The notes below the pieces were generated by a model. It had not been told where the DNA came from. It ran no database searches and saw nothing but the letters and a program-made list of their open reading frames with translations. Source: Variovorax gossypii (lineage in GTDB: Bacteria; Pseudomonadota; Gammaproteobacteria; Burkholderiales; Burkholderiaceae_C). From it: a DNA stretch of 64,000 nt. Of this stretch, positions 16,883 to 26,028 are shown one piece after another. The DNA is taken from assembly GCF_003965815.1 (NCBI RefSeq), contig NZ_RXOE01000001.1, forward strand, positions 868,001-932,000. Reading direction: 5' to 3'. The stretch's first letter is position 1. Each line of letters opens with the position of its first letter. Both the position numbers and the translations under genes were made by a program.

Positions 16883-17467
16883 TCAGACGCTACATCGCAC
16901 GCGGGAAAACGGCACCGGCTCGAAGCCGTGCGTGGCAGGCAGCTTCAGGCCCTCGGTAGCCAGTACCTCGACGGCCTCGTTGAGTCGTTCAGCCAGGTCG
17001 TTGTGCACCTGGTAGGCGTTCTCGGGCGTCAGCGCGATCTGCGATTCGCTGGCGTACACGCCCGGCAGGATGTGGCGCGCCGACAGCGACTGCAGCACGG
17101 GGCGCAATGCGTAGTCGAGCGCAAGCATGTGGTGCGGGCTGCCGCCGGTGGCCAGCGGCAGCACCGTCTTGCCCTTGAGTGCGTTCTGCGAGAGCAGATC
17201 GAGAAAGACCTTGAGCAGGCCGCTGTAGGCCGCCTTGTAGACCGGCGTGGCCACCACGATCACGCGGGCCGCCGCCACCTGGGCGATGGCGCGCTCGATG
17301 GCCGGGTTGTTCCACTCCGCCAGCAGCAGCGCCTGCGCCGGCAGTTCGCGAACGGCGAGCCGCTCGATCCGCGCATGGCGCTGGGCCAGTCGCTCGCCTA
17401 CCGCGTCGAGCAAGGCGGTGGAGCGGGACGGGGCCGTGGGGCTGCCGGCAATCAGGAGAACGGACAC
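16883..17467 (-). CDS. ssuE: NADPH-dependent FMN reductase
   Basis: This 194-residue flavodoxin-like reductase supplies FMNH2 to SsuD. It begins MSVLLIAGSPTAPSRS (phosphate-binding loop), followed by VVATPVYKAAYSGLLKVFLD and LPLATGGSPHHMLALDYALRPVL, all standard in SsuE. Length is typical (about 190). The start at 17467 aligns with the first strand of the fold. It stands 96 bases downstream of the sulfate-binding protein gene and 122 upstream of the third SsuA. A small hairpin (GGGTTC/GAACCC) lies just past its stop without a T-run. Confidence 0.94.
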   Translation of the reverse strand: MSVLLIAGSPTAPSRSTALLDAVGERLAQRHARIERLAVRELPAQALLLAEWNNPAIERAIAQVAAARVIVVATPVYKAAYSGLLKVFLDLLSQNALKGKTVLPLATGGSPHHMLALDYALRPVLQSLSARHILPGVYASESQIALTPENAYQVHNDLAERLNEAVEVLATEGLKLPATHGFEPVPFSRVRCSV

Positions 17468-17563
17468 GGGAGACTTTCTGTTTTCTTCAGGAATTCAGGG
17501 TGAGCCGGGCCACGGCGCCCGCTAAACAGGCACCGTGCACTGCCGGCTCGGCAGCGGATCGGC

Positions 17564-18595
17564 TTACTTCTGTTTTGCCGTGTAGATCTGGTCGAAGGAG
17601 CCGCCGTCGGCGAAGTGCTCCTTGTCGGCCTTCGCCCAGCCACCGAAGGCCTGGTCGATGGTCACCAGCGTCAGCTTCGGGAACTGCTTCTCGTACTTGG
17701 CCTTGGCCTTGTCCGAGGTCGGGCGGTAGAAGTTGCGGCCTGCGATGTCCTGGCCTTCGTCCGAGTACAGGTACTTCAGGTATTCCTCGGCCACGGCGCG
17801 CGTGCCCTTCTTGTCGACGACCTTGTCGACCACCGCCACGCTGGGCTCGGCCAGGATGGAGATGGAAGGCACCACGATCTCGAACTTCTCGGGGCCGAAT
17901 TCCTTCAGCGCCAGGAAGGCCTCGTTCTCCCAGGCCAGCAGCACGTCGCCCACGCCTCGCTGCACGAAGGTGATGGTCGAGCCGCGCGCGCCGGTGTCGA
18001 GCACGGGCACGTTCTTGAACAGATTGCCGATGTATTCCTTGGCCTTGGCGTCGCCACCGTACTTGCGCTTGGCGAATTCCCAGGCGGCCAGGTAGTTCCA
18101 GCGGGCGCCGCCCGAGGTCTTCGGGTTGGGCGTGATCACCTGCACGCCGGGCTTGACCAGGTCGTCCCAGTCCTTCAGGCCCTTGGGGTTGCCCTTCTTC
18201 ACCAGGAACACGATGGTCGAGGTGTAGGGAGCGGAGTTGTGCGGCAGGCGCTTCTGCCAGTCGGCCTTGACGAGGCCGCCGTGCGTGACCAGCGCGTCGA
18301 CGTCGCCGCCCAGCGCCAGAGTGGCCACGTCGGCATCGATGCCGTCGATGATCGAGCGGGCCTGCTTGCCCGAGCCGCCGTGCGACTGCTTGATCGTCAC
18401 GTCCTGCCCGGTCTTGCCCTTCCAGTACTTGGCGAAGGCCTGGTTGTAGTCCACGTACAGCTCGCGCGTCGGGTCGTAGGAGACGTTCAGCAGCGTCACG
18501 GGACCCTGGGCCAACGCCGGCAACGCCGAAAGGGCCATGGCACCGGCCACGCCGGCACCCAGGGAAAGCTTGATAAAGTCGCGGCGAAGGCTCAT
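17564..18595 (-). CDS. sbp: sulfate ABC transporter substrate-binding protein
   Basis: This 343-residue periplasmic protein binds sulfate (or thiosulfate). The signal peptide carries [15 protein letters not shown], consistent with Tat or Sec export, cut near LPALAQG. The mature domain begins [15 protein letters not shown], then [13 protein letters not shown] (anion-binding loop), [15 protein letters not shown] and [12 protein letters not shown], all conserved in Sbp/CysP. It is the promoter-proximal gene of the sulfonate block. The membrane components of its own transporter (CysTWA) are not in this window. The upstream region holds an inverted repeat (18652-18683). Confidence 0.94.
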   Translation of the reverse strand: MSLRRDFIKLSLGAGVAGAMALSALPALAQGPVTLLNVSYDPTRELYVDYNQAFAKYWKGKTGQDVTIKQSHGGSGKQARSIIDGIDADVATLALGGDVDALVTHGGLVKADWQKRLPHNSAPYTSTIVFLVKKGNPKGLKDWDDLVKPGVQVITPNPKTSGGARWNYLAAWEFAKRKYGGDAKAKEYIGNLFKNVPVLDTGARGSTITFVQRGVGDVLLAWENEAFLALKEFGPEKFEIVVPSISILAEPSVAVVDKVVDKKGTRAVAEEYLKYLYSDEGQDIAGRNFYRPTSDKAKAKYEKQFPKLTLVTIDQAFGGWAKADKEHFADGGSFDQIYTAKQK

Positions 18596-18651
18596 GGTGT
18601 CTTGCTCTTAAAAGGCATATCGATGAAGCTGCGTATTCTCAATACGACATA

Positions 18652-18683
18652 TAGAAACTGGAACGACCAAGTTTTCAGTTCTA
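18652..18683. promoter_or_regulatory. inverted repeat between sbp and yggX, candidate CysB-type operator
   Basis: TAGAAACTG (18652-18660) faces CAGTTCTA (18676-18683) in an A/T-richer island of the 165-base divergent gap. The same nine-base arm occurs as CAGTTTCTA at 6401-6409, 72 bases upstream of the TauD-type gene. A LysR-type sulfur regulator such as CysB is a plausible binder. No regulator gene lies nearby. Confidence 0.4.
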
Positions 18684-18760
18684 AATAGCCAAATCAACTA
18701 AGCAGCCGCTTCCCGCTTTTTCTCCCGTCTCCCCACATTTCCCGTTCAAAGGCAATCGAT

Positions 18761-19033
18761 ATGGCACGCATGATTCAGTGCATCAAGCTCGGCAAGGAAG
18801 CCGAAGGGCTCGACTTCCCCCCCTATCCCGGCGAACTGGGCAAGCGGATCTGGGAAAGCGTCAGCAAGGAAGCCTGGGCCGCCTGGCTCAAGCAGCAGAC
18901 CATGCTCGTCAACGAAAACCGGCTGAACCTGGCCGATCTGCGCGCCCGCCAGTACCTGGCGCGGCAGATGGAAAAACACTTCTTCGGCGAAGGCGCCGAC
19001 GTGGCCCAGGGCTACGTCCCCCCGTCCAACTGA
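18761..19033 (+). CDS. yggX: YggX family Fe(II)-trafficking / oxidative damage protection protein
   Basis: This 90-residue cytosolic protein begins [17 protein letters not shown] with the conserved Cys near residue 7. It continues with [21 protein letters not shown] and [16 protein letters not shown], the full YggX signature, and ends GYVPPSN. Known: YggX helps protect iron-sulfur clusters from oxidation and is linked to iron delivery. Length is exactly typical. It diverges from the sulfate-binding protein gene and is followed seven bases later by mnmC. Confidence 0.95.
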   Translation: MARMIQCIKLGKEAEGLDFPPYPGELGKRIWESVSKEAWAAWLKQQTMLVNENRLNLADLRARQYLARQMEKHFFGEGADVAQGYVPPSN

Positions 19034-19040
19034 GCCCGTC

Positions 19041-20891
19041 TTGGCCGCCGAGCCCGTCGCCTGGCGCGCCGACGGCGTTCCGCGAAGCGAGCGCTTCGAC
19101 GACATCTATCACACCGAAACCGGGGCACTGGCGCAGTCGCGCCATGTGTTCCTGGGCGGCTGCGGCCTGCCCGAAGCCTGGGCCGGACAGCCGAAATGGC
19201 GGATTCTCGAAACCGGCTTCGGCCTCGGCCTCAATTTCCTGACAACCTGGCAGGCCTGGCGCGCCGATCCGGCGCGGCCGCGCATGCTGCATTTCGTCTC
19301 GATCGAGGCCCATCCGGTCTCGGCCGACGACGTGCTGCGCGGGGCCGAGGCCTATCCCGAGCTGGTTTCCCTTGCCCGTGAACTGGCCGGGCAGTGGCAT
19401 GGGCTGCTGCCCGGCTTTCACCGGCTGGCCTTCGACGAGGGCCGAGTGCTGCTCACGCTGTGCGTCGGCGACGTGCAGCCGATGCTGCGCGCCCAGCGCT
19501 TCGAGGCCGACAGCATCTTTCTGGACGGCTTCAGCCCCCGGTTGAACCCGGTCATGTGGTCTGAAGACACGCTCAAGGCCGTGTCGCGCTTCGCCCGGCA
19601 AGGCACGCGCATCGCCACCTGGACCATCGCTCGGACGATCCGCGACGCGCTAGCGCAGTACGGTTTCAGCGTGGACAAGCACCCGGGGCTGCCGCCGAAG
19701 CGCGACTGCCTGCGCGGCGTGTTCGCTCCCGCCTGGACCGTGCGCCGCCGCGAGCCGCCGCCCGAAGGCATCGAGGCGCCCGGCCACTGCGCCGTCATCG
19801 GAGCGGGCCTCGCGGGCGCGGCCGTGGCGGCCAGCCTCGCGCGGCGCGGCTGGCGGGTGAGCGTGCTCGACGCGGCTGACTGGCCTGCTTCGGGCGCCTC
19901 CGGCCTGCCGGTGGGTATGCTGGCACCGCATGCTTCGCCCGACGACGCCCTGCTCTCGCGGCTCACGCGCGCCGGCATCCGCGCTACATGGAGCGAACTG
20001 GAGCGGCTGCTCGAAGAAGGCCGCGACTGGCGTGCCAGCGGCGTGATCGAGCGCCGGCCCGACGGCGACGTGCGCGTGCCCGCCGGCTGGAGCGCTGACG
20101 GGCCGAACGAATCGTGGCCCGCCAGTGCCGACCGGCTGGTCGCGGCCGGCCTGCCCGACGACGCCCCGGCCCTCTGGCACTCGCGCGCGGCCTGGGTGCG
20201 ACCGCAGCGGCTGATTGCCGCGTGGCTGCGCCAGCCCGGCATCGAGTTTCGCGGCGGTTGCCGCGTGGCGCGGCTGGAGCGCCATACAAGCGGCTGGCAG
20301 CTGTTCGACCCGGACGGCGGACTGCTGGTCGACGCAGACCGCGTGGTCGTCTGCGCGGGCTTCGAGTCCGGCCGCTTCGCCCCCGGACTGCCCTTGCAGC
20401 CCGTGCGCGGACAGGTCGCCTGGGGCCCGATGCCCGACGACGATGCCGCCGCCCTGCCCCTCACGCCGATCAACGGCGACGGCCATCTGGTCGCCCATGT
20501 ACCCGGCGAGCACGGCGACGCGCCGATATGGCTGGCCGGTGCCACCTTCGACCGCGACAGCACCAGCCTCGAAGCCACCGTGGCGGATGGCGCCGCGAAC
20601 CGCGAGCGCCTCGTTCGCCTGCATCCGGCTGCAGCCACGGCGCTGGCCGATGAATTCGAGCGCGGAGAGAGCCGTGCGTGGGTGGGCGTGCGCTGTGCAT
20701 CCGGTGACCGGCGTCCACTGGTCGGCCCGATCGACGCGGATGCTTCGGGCCTCTGGGCCTGCACCGCGCTGGGCTCTCGCGGCCTGAGCTTCGCCGCGCT
20801 GTGCGCCGAGCTGCTGGCCGCGCAATGGCACGCCGAGCCGTTGCCGCTGCCGGCCACGCTGGCCAAGGCGCTCGGCACCCAGCGGCTCTGA
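19041..20891 (+). CDS. mnmC: bifunctional tRNA 5-methylaminomethyl-2-thiouridine biosynthesis protein
   Basis: This fused enzyme completes the mnm5s2U modification at tRNA wobble position 34. The C-terminal FAD oxidase removes the carboxymethyl group and the N-terminal methylase adds methyl from S-adenosylmethionine. Residues 1-235 hold the MnmD methyltransferase with ILETGFGLGLNFL and DSIFLDGFSPRLNP. From about 250 the FAD domain shows CAVIGAGLAGAAVAASLARRGW. The total of 616 residues fits the fusion. The only workable start is TTG at 19041, seven bases past the yggX stop, so coupling to yggX is likely. It converges with the TauE/SafE gene. Confidence 0.95.
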   Translation: MAAEPVAWRADGVPRSERFDDIYHTETGALAQSRHVFLGGCGLPEAWAGQPKWRILETGFGLGLNFLTTWQAWRADPARPRMLHFVSIEAHPVSADDVLRGAEAYPELVSLARELAGQWHGLLPGFHRLAFDEGRVLLTLCVGDVQPMLRAQRFEADSIFLDGFSPRLNPVMWSEDTLKAVSRFARQGTRIATWTIARTIRDALAQYGFSVDKHPGLPPKRDCLRGVFAPAWTVRRREPPPEGIEAPGHCAVIGAGLAGAAVAASLARRGWRVSVLDAADWPASGASGLPVGMLAPHASPDDALLSRLTRAGIRATWSELERLLEEGRDWRASGVIERRPDGDVRVPAGWSADGPNESWPASADRLVAAGLPDDAPALWHSRAAWVRPQRLIAAWLRQPGIEFRGGCRVARLERHTSGWQLFDPDGGLLVDADRVVVCAGFESGRFAPGLPLQPVRGQVAWGPMPDDDAAALPLTPINGDGHLVAHVPGEHGDAPIWLAGATFDRDSTSLEATVADGAANRERLVRLHPAAATALADEFERGESRAWVGVRCASGDRRPLVGPIDADASGLWACTALGSRGLSFAALCAELLAAQWHAEPLPLPATLAKALGTQRL

Positions 20892-20908
20892 AGCTCCGGG
20901 GTTCCGAA

Positions 20909-21715
20909 TCAGCTCGCGCTCGCCGCGCGATATGCCATCAGCAGCGCCATGCAGATCACCAGCACGAAGAAGTACCTGCGCAGCGTCCGCTCGTCGAGCC
21001 TGGTCGCGAGCCTCGCCCCGGCCGCCGTGCCGATCCACAGCCCGATCACGACAAAGCCCAGCAGGAGCCAGGGCAGCCCGTTGGCCACGCTCGCATAGAC
21101 GAGCACCGCCGGCAGCGCGAGCGGCAAGGCGTTCACCGCCAGGCTCACGGCCTGCGCCCTGTGCTGCGAGTAGCGAAGCGCCACCGTCAGCAGCGCCGTG
21201 ATGGCGAGCCCGCCGCCGATGCCGAGCAGGCCCGACGACGCACCCGCCACCATGCCCACCACCGCGAGCGCCACGGCCGTGCCGTGCGGCTCGTCGGCCT
21301 GCGCCACTTCGGCGCCGTCCCCGGCCTTCGCGGGCGACTTCAGCACGACCAGCGTCGACAGCACCAGCAGGTAGCCGACGAACATCCAGCGCAGCGTCGC
21401 GTCGGCCACGTGGCTGGCACCCCGCGCGCCCAGCCAGGCTCCGCCCAGGAAGCCGGCCGATATCCAGGCCACGGTGCGCCACGAGGCCCCGTGCCCCGAC
21501 ACCCGGTAGCGCACGAAACCGGCCAGGCTGGTCGGCAGCAGCTGGGCCGCGAGCGAAACGGCCTGCGCGTCGTGCTGGCCCAGCCCGGGCATCAGCGCCA
21601 GCGCCGGCACGAGCGCCCCGCCGGGGCTGACGCCGAGCAGCCCGCCCACCGCCCCCGAGAAGACGCCGATCGCCAGCCCGCCGAGCACCTGCACGAGGCC
21701 GAGGGATTCGAGCAT
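20909..21715 (-). CDS. TauE/SafE family membrane transporter (putative sulfite/organosulfur exporter)
   Basis: This 268-residue inner-membrane protein has about eight hydrophobic segments arranged as two related halves. Each half has a Gly-rich motif: GAVGGLLGVSPGGALVPAL near residue 22 and GASSGLLGIGGGLAITALL near residue 160. Known: the family exports sulfite, taurine, sulfoacetate and similar anions, though many members are uncharacterised. With alkanesulfonate monooxygenase nearby, sulfite export is a reasonable guess. It precedes the monooxygenase-fold gene at 21722 on the opposite side of its start and converges with mnmC. Confidence 0.88.
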   Translation of the reverse strand: MLESLGLVQVLGGLAIGVFSGAVGGLLGVSPGGALVPALALMPGLGQHDAQAVSLAAQLLPTSLAGFVRYRVSGHGASWRTVAWISAGFLGGAWLGARGASHVADATLRWMFVGYLLVLSTLVVLKSPAKAGDGAEVAQADEPHGTAVALAVVGMVAGASSGLLGIGGGLAITALLTVALRYSQHRAQAVSLAVNALPLALPAVLVYASVANGLPWLLLGFVVIGLWIGTAAGARLATRLDERTLRRYFFVLVICMALLMAYRAASAS

Positions 21716-21721
21716 GGGCGG

Positions 21722-22057
21722 CTAAGCGGCGCCCGGCCCCGAAGGAGCAAGCATGTGGTCGATGCGGCTGTCGCCGTAGGTGCGCAGCACCTCGGAGATC
21801 ACCACCCTGTAGCCGTCGAGCCAGTTCGCCTGCGCCGCCTTGGCCTGCTGGTGCACGGGGTGGCGGATCAGCGCCTGCAGGCTCTCGAGCGAGTCCCAGT
21901 AGTAGACGTTCGACACCAGCCCGTTGCCCGGGTTTTCCCACGTTTCCTCGCCCAGGTAGCCGGGCAGCGATTTCGCGGCGGCGGCGATGGTCTGGTCGAG
22001 GCGGTGGAACTCGTCATCGAACTGCCTGGCGGCGAAGATGAAGGTGGCGGAGTACAT
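21722..22057 (-). CDS. antibiotic biosynthesis monooxygenase (ABM) fold protein
   Basis: This small 111-residue protein begins MYSATFIFAARQFDDEFHRL and contains YLGEETWENPGNGLVSNVYYWDS in two blocks, followed by LIRHPVHQQAK. These fit the dimeric alpha-beta ABM fold, where the EET-W and YYWDS segments line the pocket. Known members range from haem-degrading enzymes to quinone monooxygenases and many of unknown function. The start at 22057 was chosen because the domain begins there; longer readings upstream are low-complexity. It lies six bases upstream of the TauE/SafE gene and may be co-transcribed. Specific role unknown. Confidence 0.78.
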   Translation of the reverse strand: MYSATFIFAARQFDDEFHRLDQTIAAAAKSLPGYLGEETWENPGNGLVSNVYYWDSLESLQALIRHPVHQQAKAAQANWLDGYRVVISEVLRTYGDSRIDHMLAPSGPGAA

Positions 22058-22215
22058 GGCGGGTCGGGATCTCCTGGTGACGCAAGGTCCGGCCGGGCAT
22101 CGGGCGGGGGCCGATTCTGCGGCATGCGCACGCGCCGATCCACATTTCCTTGGCCTTTCCTTCGCCTTTCCCTTCGCCGTTCTTTTTGCCACGCGAAGGC
22201 ATGAGAATGCGGCGC

Positions 22216-23130
22216 ATGGCCATCCAGTACGACATCCGGCACACCACCGTCTACCGCTACAGCAAGCCGGTCAGCTTCGGGCTGCACCGCGTGATGTTCC
22301 GCCCGCGCGACAGCCACGACCTGCGCGTGCTCGCCACCGACCTGCAGGTGAGCCCGGAGGCCAGCACCCGGCTCATCCAGGACCCCTATTCGAACTCCGT
22401 CGCGCTGGTGCAGCCGCTGGGCGAAGCCACCGAGCTGCGCATCGTCTGCTCATTCACCATCGAGCACGTGCCGCCCTCGCAGCGCGACCTGCTCACGCTC
22501 GACCCGTCCGCCGAGTTCCTGCCCTTCGCCTACTCGGTGCAGGAGCGCCTCGACCTCGAGCACTACCTTCGCCCGCACCACGACGACGATACGGAAGGCA
22601 CGCTGATCCGCTGGGCCCACCAGTTCCTGCGCACCGACCAGCCCAACAGCACGCGCGAGGTGCTCACGCGCATGAACGCGCACATCGGCCAGAGCTTCGA
22701 ATACAAGGCGCGCGACGAGGAAGGCACCCAGACGCCGCTCGAAACGCTGGCGCTGGGCAGCGGCAGTTGCCGCGACTACGCGCTGCTGATGATGGAAGCC
22801 ACGCGCAGGCTGGGCATCGCCACGCGCTTCGTCTCGGGCTACCTCTACGACGCCGCGCTCGACACCGCCGCCCAGGCCCAGCCCCCGGGTGCGGGCGAGG
22901 CCGTGACGGGCGCCGGCAGCACGCACGCCTGGCTGCAGGCCTACCTGCCCGGCGTGGGCTGGCTGGCCTTCGACCCCACCAACAACCTCATGGGCAGCGG
23001 CCAGCTGATCCGCGTCGGCGTCGCGCGCGACCCTTCGCTGGCGGCGCCGATCTCCGGCAGCTGGTATGGCGACGCCGAGGCCTACGAAGGACTCGAGGCC
23101 TCGGTGGTCGTGAGCCGCCGCCAGGGCTGA
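22216..23130 (+). CDS. transglutaminase-like family protein
   Basis: This 304-residue cytosolic protein has an N-terminal bacterial transglutaminase-like beta domain (IQYDIRHTTVYRYSKPVSF). It is followed by the papain-like core with Cys in LGSGSCRDYALLMMEA (about residue 190), His in STHAWLQAYLPG and Asp in AFDPTNN, a complete triad. Such proteins are often peptidases or amide hydrolases. No signal peptide is visible. The start at 22216 is one of several in-frame ATGs (22201, 22207, 22216), chosen because the domain begins right there; no Shine-Dalgarno site decides between them. A strong terminator overlaps its stop codon. Confidence 0.85.
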   Translation: MAIQYDIRHTTVYRYSKPVSFGLHRVMFRPRDSHDLRVLATDLQVSPEASTRLIQDPYSNSVALVQPLGEATELRIVCSFTIEHVPPSQRDLLTLDPSAEFLPFAYSVQERLDLEHYLRPHHDDDTEGTLIRWAHQFLRTDQPNSTREVLTRMNAHIGQSFEYKARDEEGTQTPLETLALGSGSCRDYALLMMEATRRLGIATRFVSGYLYDAALDTAAQAQPPGAGEAVTGAGSTHAWLQAYLPGVGWLAFDPTNNLMGSGQLIRVGVARDPSLAAPISGSWYGDAEAYEGLEASVVVSRRQG

Positions 23131-23150
23131 ACGCCCTGCGGCGGCTTTCT
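23113..23150 (+). terminator. intrinsic terminator overlapping the transglutaminase stop
   Basis: The arms AGCCGCCGCCAGGGC and GCCCTGCGGCGGCT (one bulged base, loop TGAAC containing the stop codon) pair over about 14 bp and are followed by TTTCTCCCTT. The stem lies partly in the coding sequence. Confidence 0.75.
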
Positions 23151-23153
23151 CCC

Positions 23154-24371
23154 TTACTTCCCACGCGCCGCGCGGTACGCCTTGACCGCCGGCACCGCAG
23201 TCGCGGGACTGTCGGCGAAGAGGCCGTCAATGCCCGCGTCGAGGAAGGCCTTGATCTCCCCCGCCGTGTCGCCGAACGCGATCGCGTTGGTCTTCGGCTC
23301 CTTCTTGAGGCTCTCGGGCAGGAAGTTGTTCTCCGGCCGGAAGGTCCACACGTGGACCTGCAGCTTCCTGTCGTGCGCGTCCTTCACGAGCGTGGTCGGC
23401 GTGCCCAGCTTGCCGTCGACCACCGGGATCACGCTCGCCTTGTCGGCACCGATGCCCTGCGCGTAGGTCGCGATCTCGGCCAGGCCCTCGGGCTTCTTGA
23501 GGTCGGCGTAGGTCCGCTTGTCACCCAGGACCTGCAGGTCGTAGGGCGCGCCCTGCGAGTAGACGAGCTGCACGATCTTCACCGTGCTCTTCAGACGGAT
23601 GTCCTTCAGGTTGCCCGTCTCGAAGGACTGCACGAACACCGGCGCGTCGGCCTTGTTCATGTCGTGCTTCTGCAGCGTGTCGAGCAGCCTCCTCTCCAGC
23701 GGCAGGCCGATGGAGCGGAAGTAGGTCGGGTGCTTGGTCTCGGGGTAGACGCCGATCACGCGGCCCTTGGCCGCCGACTGCGCCTTGGCGAGCTGGATCA
23801 CCTCGTCGAGCGTGGGCACCTGGAACTGGTCGTTGTAAGACACGTTGGCCGGACGCAGCTTCGGAATGCGCTCGCGGGCCTTCAGCTCCTTGAGCTCGGC
23901 CAGCGTGAAGTCCTCGGTGAACCAGCCGGTGATCGATGTGCCGTCGATGACCTTGGTGGTCTTGCGGCTGGCGAACCTCGGCACGTCGGCCACGTTGGTG
24001 GTGGCTTCGGTCACGTTGCCCGAGGCGTCCACGATGGCGATGGCGTTCTCGTGGCGGGCGACCAGTTCGCCGTCCCTGGTGGGTACGAGGTCGGGCTCGA
24101 TGAAGTCGGCGCCGTCGTCGATGGCCTGCTGGTACGCGGCCAGCGTGTGCTCGGGCCGCGATGCCGAGGCGCCGCGGTGGCCGATGACGAGCACCGGAGC
24201 GGCCTCCGCCGGAGCAGGCGCCGGCGCGGGGGCTGGTGAAGGAGCCGGTGCGGGTGATGGTGCGATGGGCAACAGCGGTGCGCCACCGCCGCCGCTGCCG
24301 CCGCCACAGGCCGCGATGAACGCGCAGGCGCAAGCCGCCAGCGTCGTCCTGGAAAAGATGAACGATTGCAT
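23154..24371 (-). CDS. glycerophosphodiester phosphodiesterase, lipoprotein form
   Basis: This 405-residue enzyme hydrolyses glycerophosphodiesters to glycerol 3-phosphate and an alcohol. A lipoprotein signal ends in the lipobox FIAAC (Cys near residue 22), followed by a Gly-rich spacer and then Pro-Ala repeats (residues 35-58). The catalytic domain shows VIGHRGASASRPEHT (His-Arg-Gly), FIEPDLVPTRDGELVARHE (metal ligands and second catalytic His), a mid-domain GVYPETKHP, and a final DGLFADSPATAV. This is the GlpQ-like periplasmic layout. The start at 24371 has GGGAGGAA upstream. It follows the crotonase gene by 158 bases. Confidence 0.92.
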   Translation of the reverse strand: MQSFIFSRTTLAACACAFIAACGGGSGGGGAPLLPIAPSPAPAPSPAPAPAPAPAEAAPVLVIGHRGASASRPEHTLAAYQQAIDDGADFIEPDLVPTRDGELVARHENAIAIVDASGNVTEATTNVADVPRFASRKTTKVIDGTSITGWFTEDFTLAELKELKARERIPKLRPANVSYNDQFQVPTLDEVIQLAKAQSAAKGRVIGVYPETKHPTYFRSIGLPLERRLLDTLQKHDMNKADAPVFVQSFETGNLKDIRLKSTVKIVQLVYSQGAPYDLQVLGDKRTYADLKKPEGLAEIATYAQGIGADKASVIPVVDGKLGTPTTLVKDAHDRKLQVHVWTFRPENNFLPESLKKEPKTNAIAFGDTAGEIKAFLDAGIDGLFADSPATAVPAVKAYRAARGK

Positions 24372-24529
24372 TGAGATTCCTCCCTCTTGTATGTCGATGC
24401 GAATGCACCCGCCTCACGCTTCTTCGTGTTGTGGTCGGCTGGCGGTGGGCGCGCCGGATCATCGAGGGGAGGTGTGTCGGTCGCATGACATTCGACCGCA
24501 CCGCGGCGCTCGGCCGCGCTCAGTAGCGC

Positions 24530-25453
24530 TCAGCCACGCGCGGCCAGCTTCGCCTCGAGCTCGGCGATGCGCGCGCGGGCTTCGTCGCCCTCGGGAATCG
24601 GCCGGCCGCTGTCGCGCCACTGCACCGCGCTCTTGAAGCCCTCGGCCTCGGCCTGCCGCCTGAACCACATGCCCTCGGGGTTGTGGCGCGTGATGCCGTC
24701 GAACACGGTGGCGAACATCTGGCTCTGCTCCAGCCCCATCGAATGCCAGACCTGGTTGACGACCAGCTTGTGCATCATGAGATGCGAGCTCGGCACGCCG
24801 GCGATGCGCAGCGCGAGCTTCGTCGTGGCCTCGTCGAGCTGGTCGGCCGGCACCGAGAAATTCACGAGGCCCCATTCGGCCGCCTGCGTGCCGGCAATGG
24901 TGTCGCCCGTGAACATGAGCTGCTTGGCGCGCATGGCGCCGAGGCGGTAGGTCCACATCGCGGTCGTCGGGCAGCCCCACACCCGCGTGGGCATGTAGCC
25001 GATGCGAGCGTCGTCGGCCATGGTCAGCAGGTCGCAGCACAGAGCGATGTCGCTGCCGCCGGCCACCGCATAGCCGTGCACCTTGGCAATGGTCGGCTTG
25101 CGGCTGCGCCACAGGGCCATGAAGTCGTCGGTGTTGCGCTTCATGGCGGCGTAGTCGAGCATCGGGTCCCAGGGGGTCTTCTCCTGGCGGCAGGGGTGGT
25201 CGCCCTGCCCTTCATGTCCGCGGCCCTCGGCATAGTCCCCGAGGTCATAGCCGGCGCAGAACGCGCGGCCCGCGCCTTCGACAACGATCACGTGCACCTC
25301 GTCGTCGGCCTCGGCCCATTCCACAGCGCGACGTATCTCGGTGGGCGTGGTCTCGCCGATGGCGTTGAGTTTCTCGGGCCTGTTGAGCACGAGGCGCGCG
25401 ATGCGCGGGTGTTGCGGGTCCTTTTCGATCAGCACGGTTTCGAAGGCGGGCAT
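24530..25453 (-). CDS. enoyl-CoA hydratase/isomerase (crotonase) family protein
   Basis: This 307-residue protein of the crotonase fold acts on acyl-CoA thioesters. The oxyanion-hole motifs are visible as [14 protein letters not shown] (about residues 60-75) and [18 protein letters not shown]. The insert with [21 protein letters not shown] between them and a long C-terminal helix region ([20 protein letters not shown]) are less usual and suggest a specialised member. The start at 25453 has AGGAG ten bases upstream. No catabolic partners adjoin, so the pathway is unknown. Confidence 0.87.
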   Translation of the reverse strand: MPAFETVLIEKDPQHPRIARLVLNRPEKLNAIGETTPTEIRRAVEWAEADDEVHVIVVEGAGRAFCAGYDLGDYAEGRGHEGQGDHPCRQEKTPWDPMLDYAAMKRNTDDFMALWRSRKPTIAKVHGYAVAGGSDIALCCDLLTMADDARIGYMPTRVWGCPTTAMWTYRLGAMRAKQLMFTGDTIAGTQAAEWGLVNFSVPADQLDEATTKLALRIAGVPSSHLMMHKLVVNQVWHSMGLEQSQMFATVFDGITRHNPEGMWFRRQAEAEGFKSAVQWRDSGRPIPEGDEARARIAELEAKLAARG

Positions 25454-25533
25454 GGTCTTTTGTCTCCTGGGGTTGGGTCGCGTTGCTCTTGTAGCATCCA
25501 CGCTCACCTGCAGGCAAACCTCCGGCTCCTTCC

Positions 25534-26019
25534 ATGATCGCGACATTCAGAATCTCCGAAGACGACTACGCCGACGCGATGAGGCTGTTCGCCCGGCCGA
25601 CGCCGCTGCGCTGGGCGTTGCTGGCGGCGATCGGCCTGCTGCTCCTGCTCGGCGCCCTGATCGGCGGCCCCGGGCTCTGGCCCGCCGCGGTGGGAGGAAT
25701 GGTCGGCATGGCCATCGTGCTGCTGGCCACGCGCCTGCTCACGCCCGCCATGGCGCGCCGGCACTACCGCAAGTACAAGGCGATGCAGGCGGAGTTCCAG
25801 GCGGAACTGCTGGAGACCGGCCTGCGCCTCGCGTCGCCGCACGGCGATGGCACGGTGGTTTGGGAGAACGTGCTCAAGTGGCGCCAGAACGACCGCTTCG
25901 TGCTGATCTACCCGATGCCGCGGCTCTATCACATCGTGCCGAAGTCGATCGCATCGCAAGGCTTCGACCTGCAGGGCCTGACGCAACGGCTGGAGCGGTA
26001 CGTGGGGCCGCCGTTCTGA
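25534..26019 (+). CDS. YcxB-like membrane protein
   Basis: This 161-residue protein has two adjacent membrane segments ([18 protein letters not shown] and [18 protein letters not shown], about residues 30-70). A C-terminal cytoplasmic domain carries [21 protein letters not shown] and HIVPKSIAS, matching the YcxB-like C-terminal domain found in small membrane proteins of unknown function. The genes on both sides point away or converge, so it stands alone. It converges with the histidine kinase gene with nine bases between stops. Confidence 0.75.
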   Translation: MIATFRISEDDYADAMRLFARPTPLRWALLAAIGLLLLLGALIGGPGLWPAAVGGMVGMAIVLLATRLLTPAMARRHYRKYKAMQAEFQAELLETGLRLASPHGDGTVVWENVLKWRQNDRFVLIYPMPRLYHIVPKSIASQGFDLQGLTQRLERYVGPPF

Positions 26020-26028
26020 CGCGCGCCT

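Noticed and set aside
19650..21941. 763-codon minus-strand frame opposite mnmC and overlapping TauE/SafE in another frame
   Set aside because: No domain is recognisable and both true genes have clear motifs.
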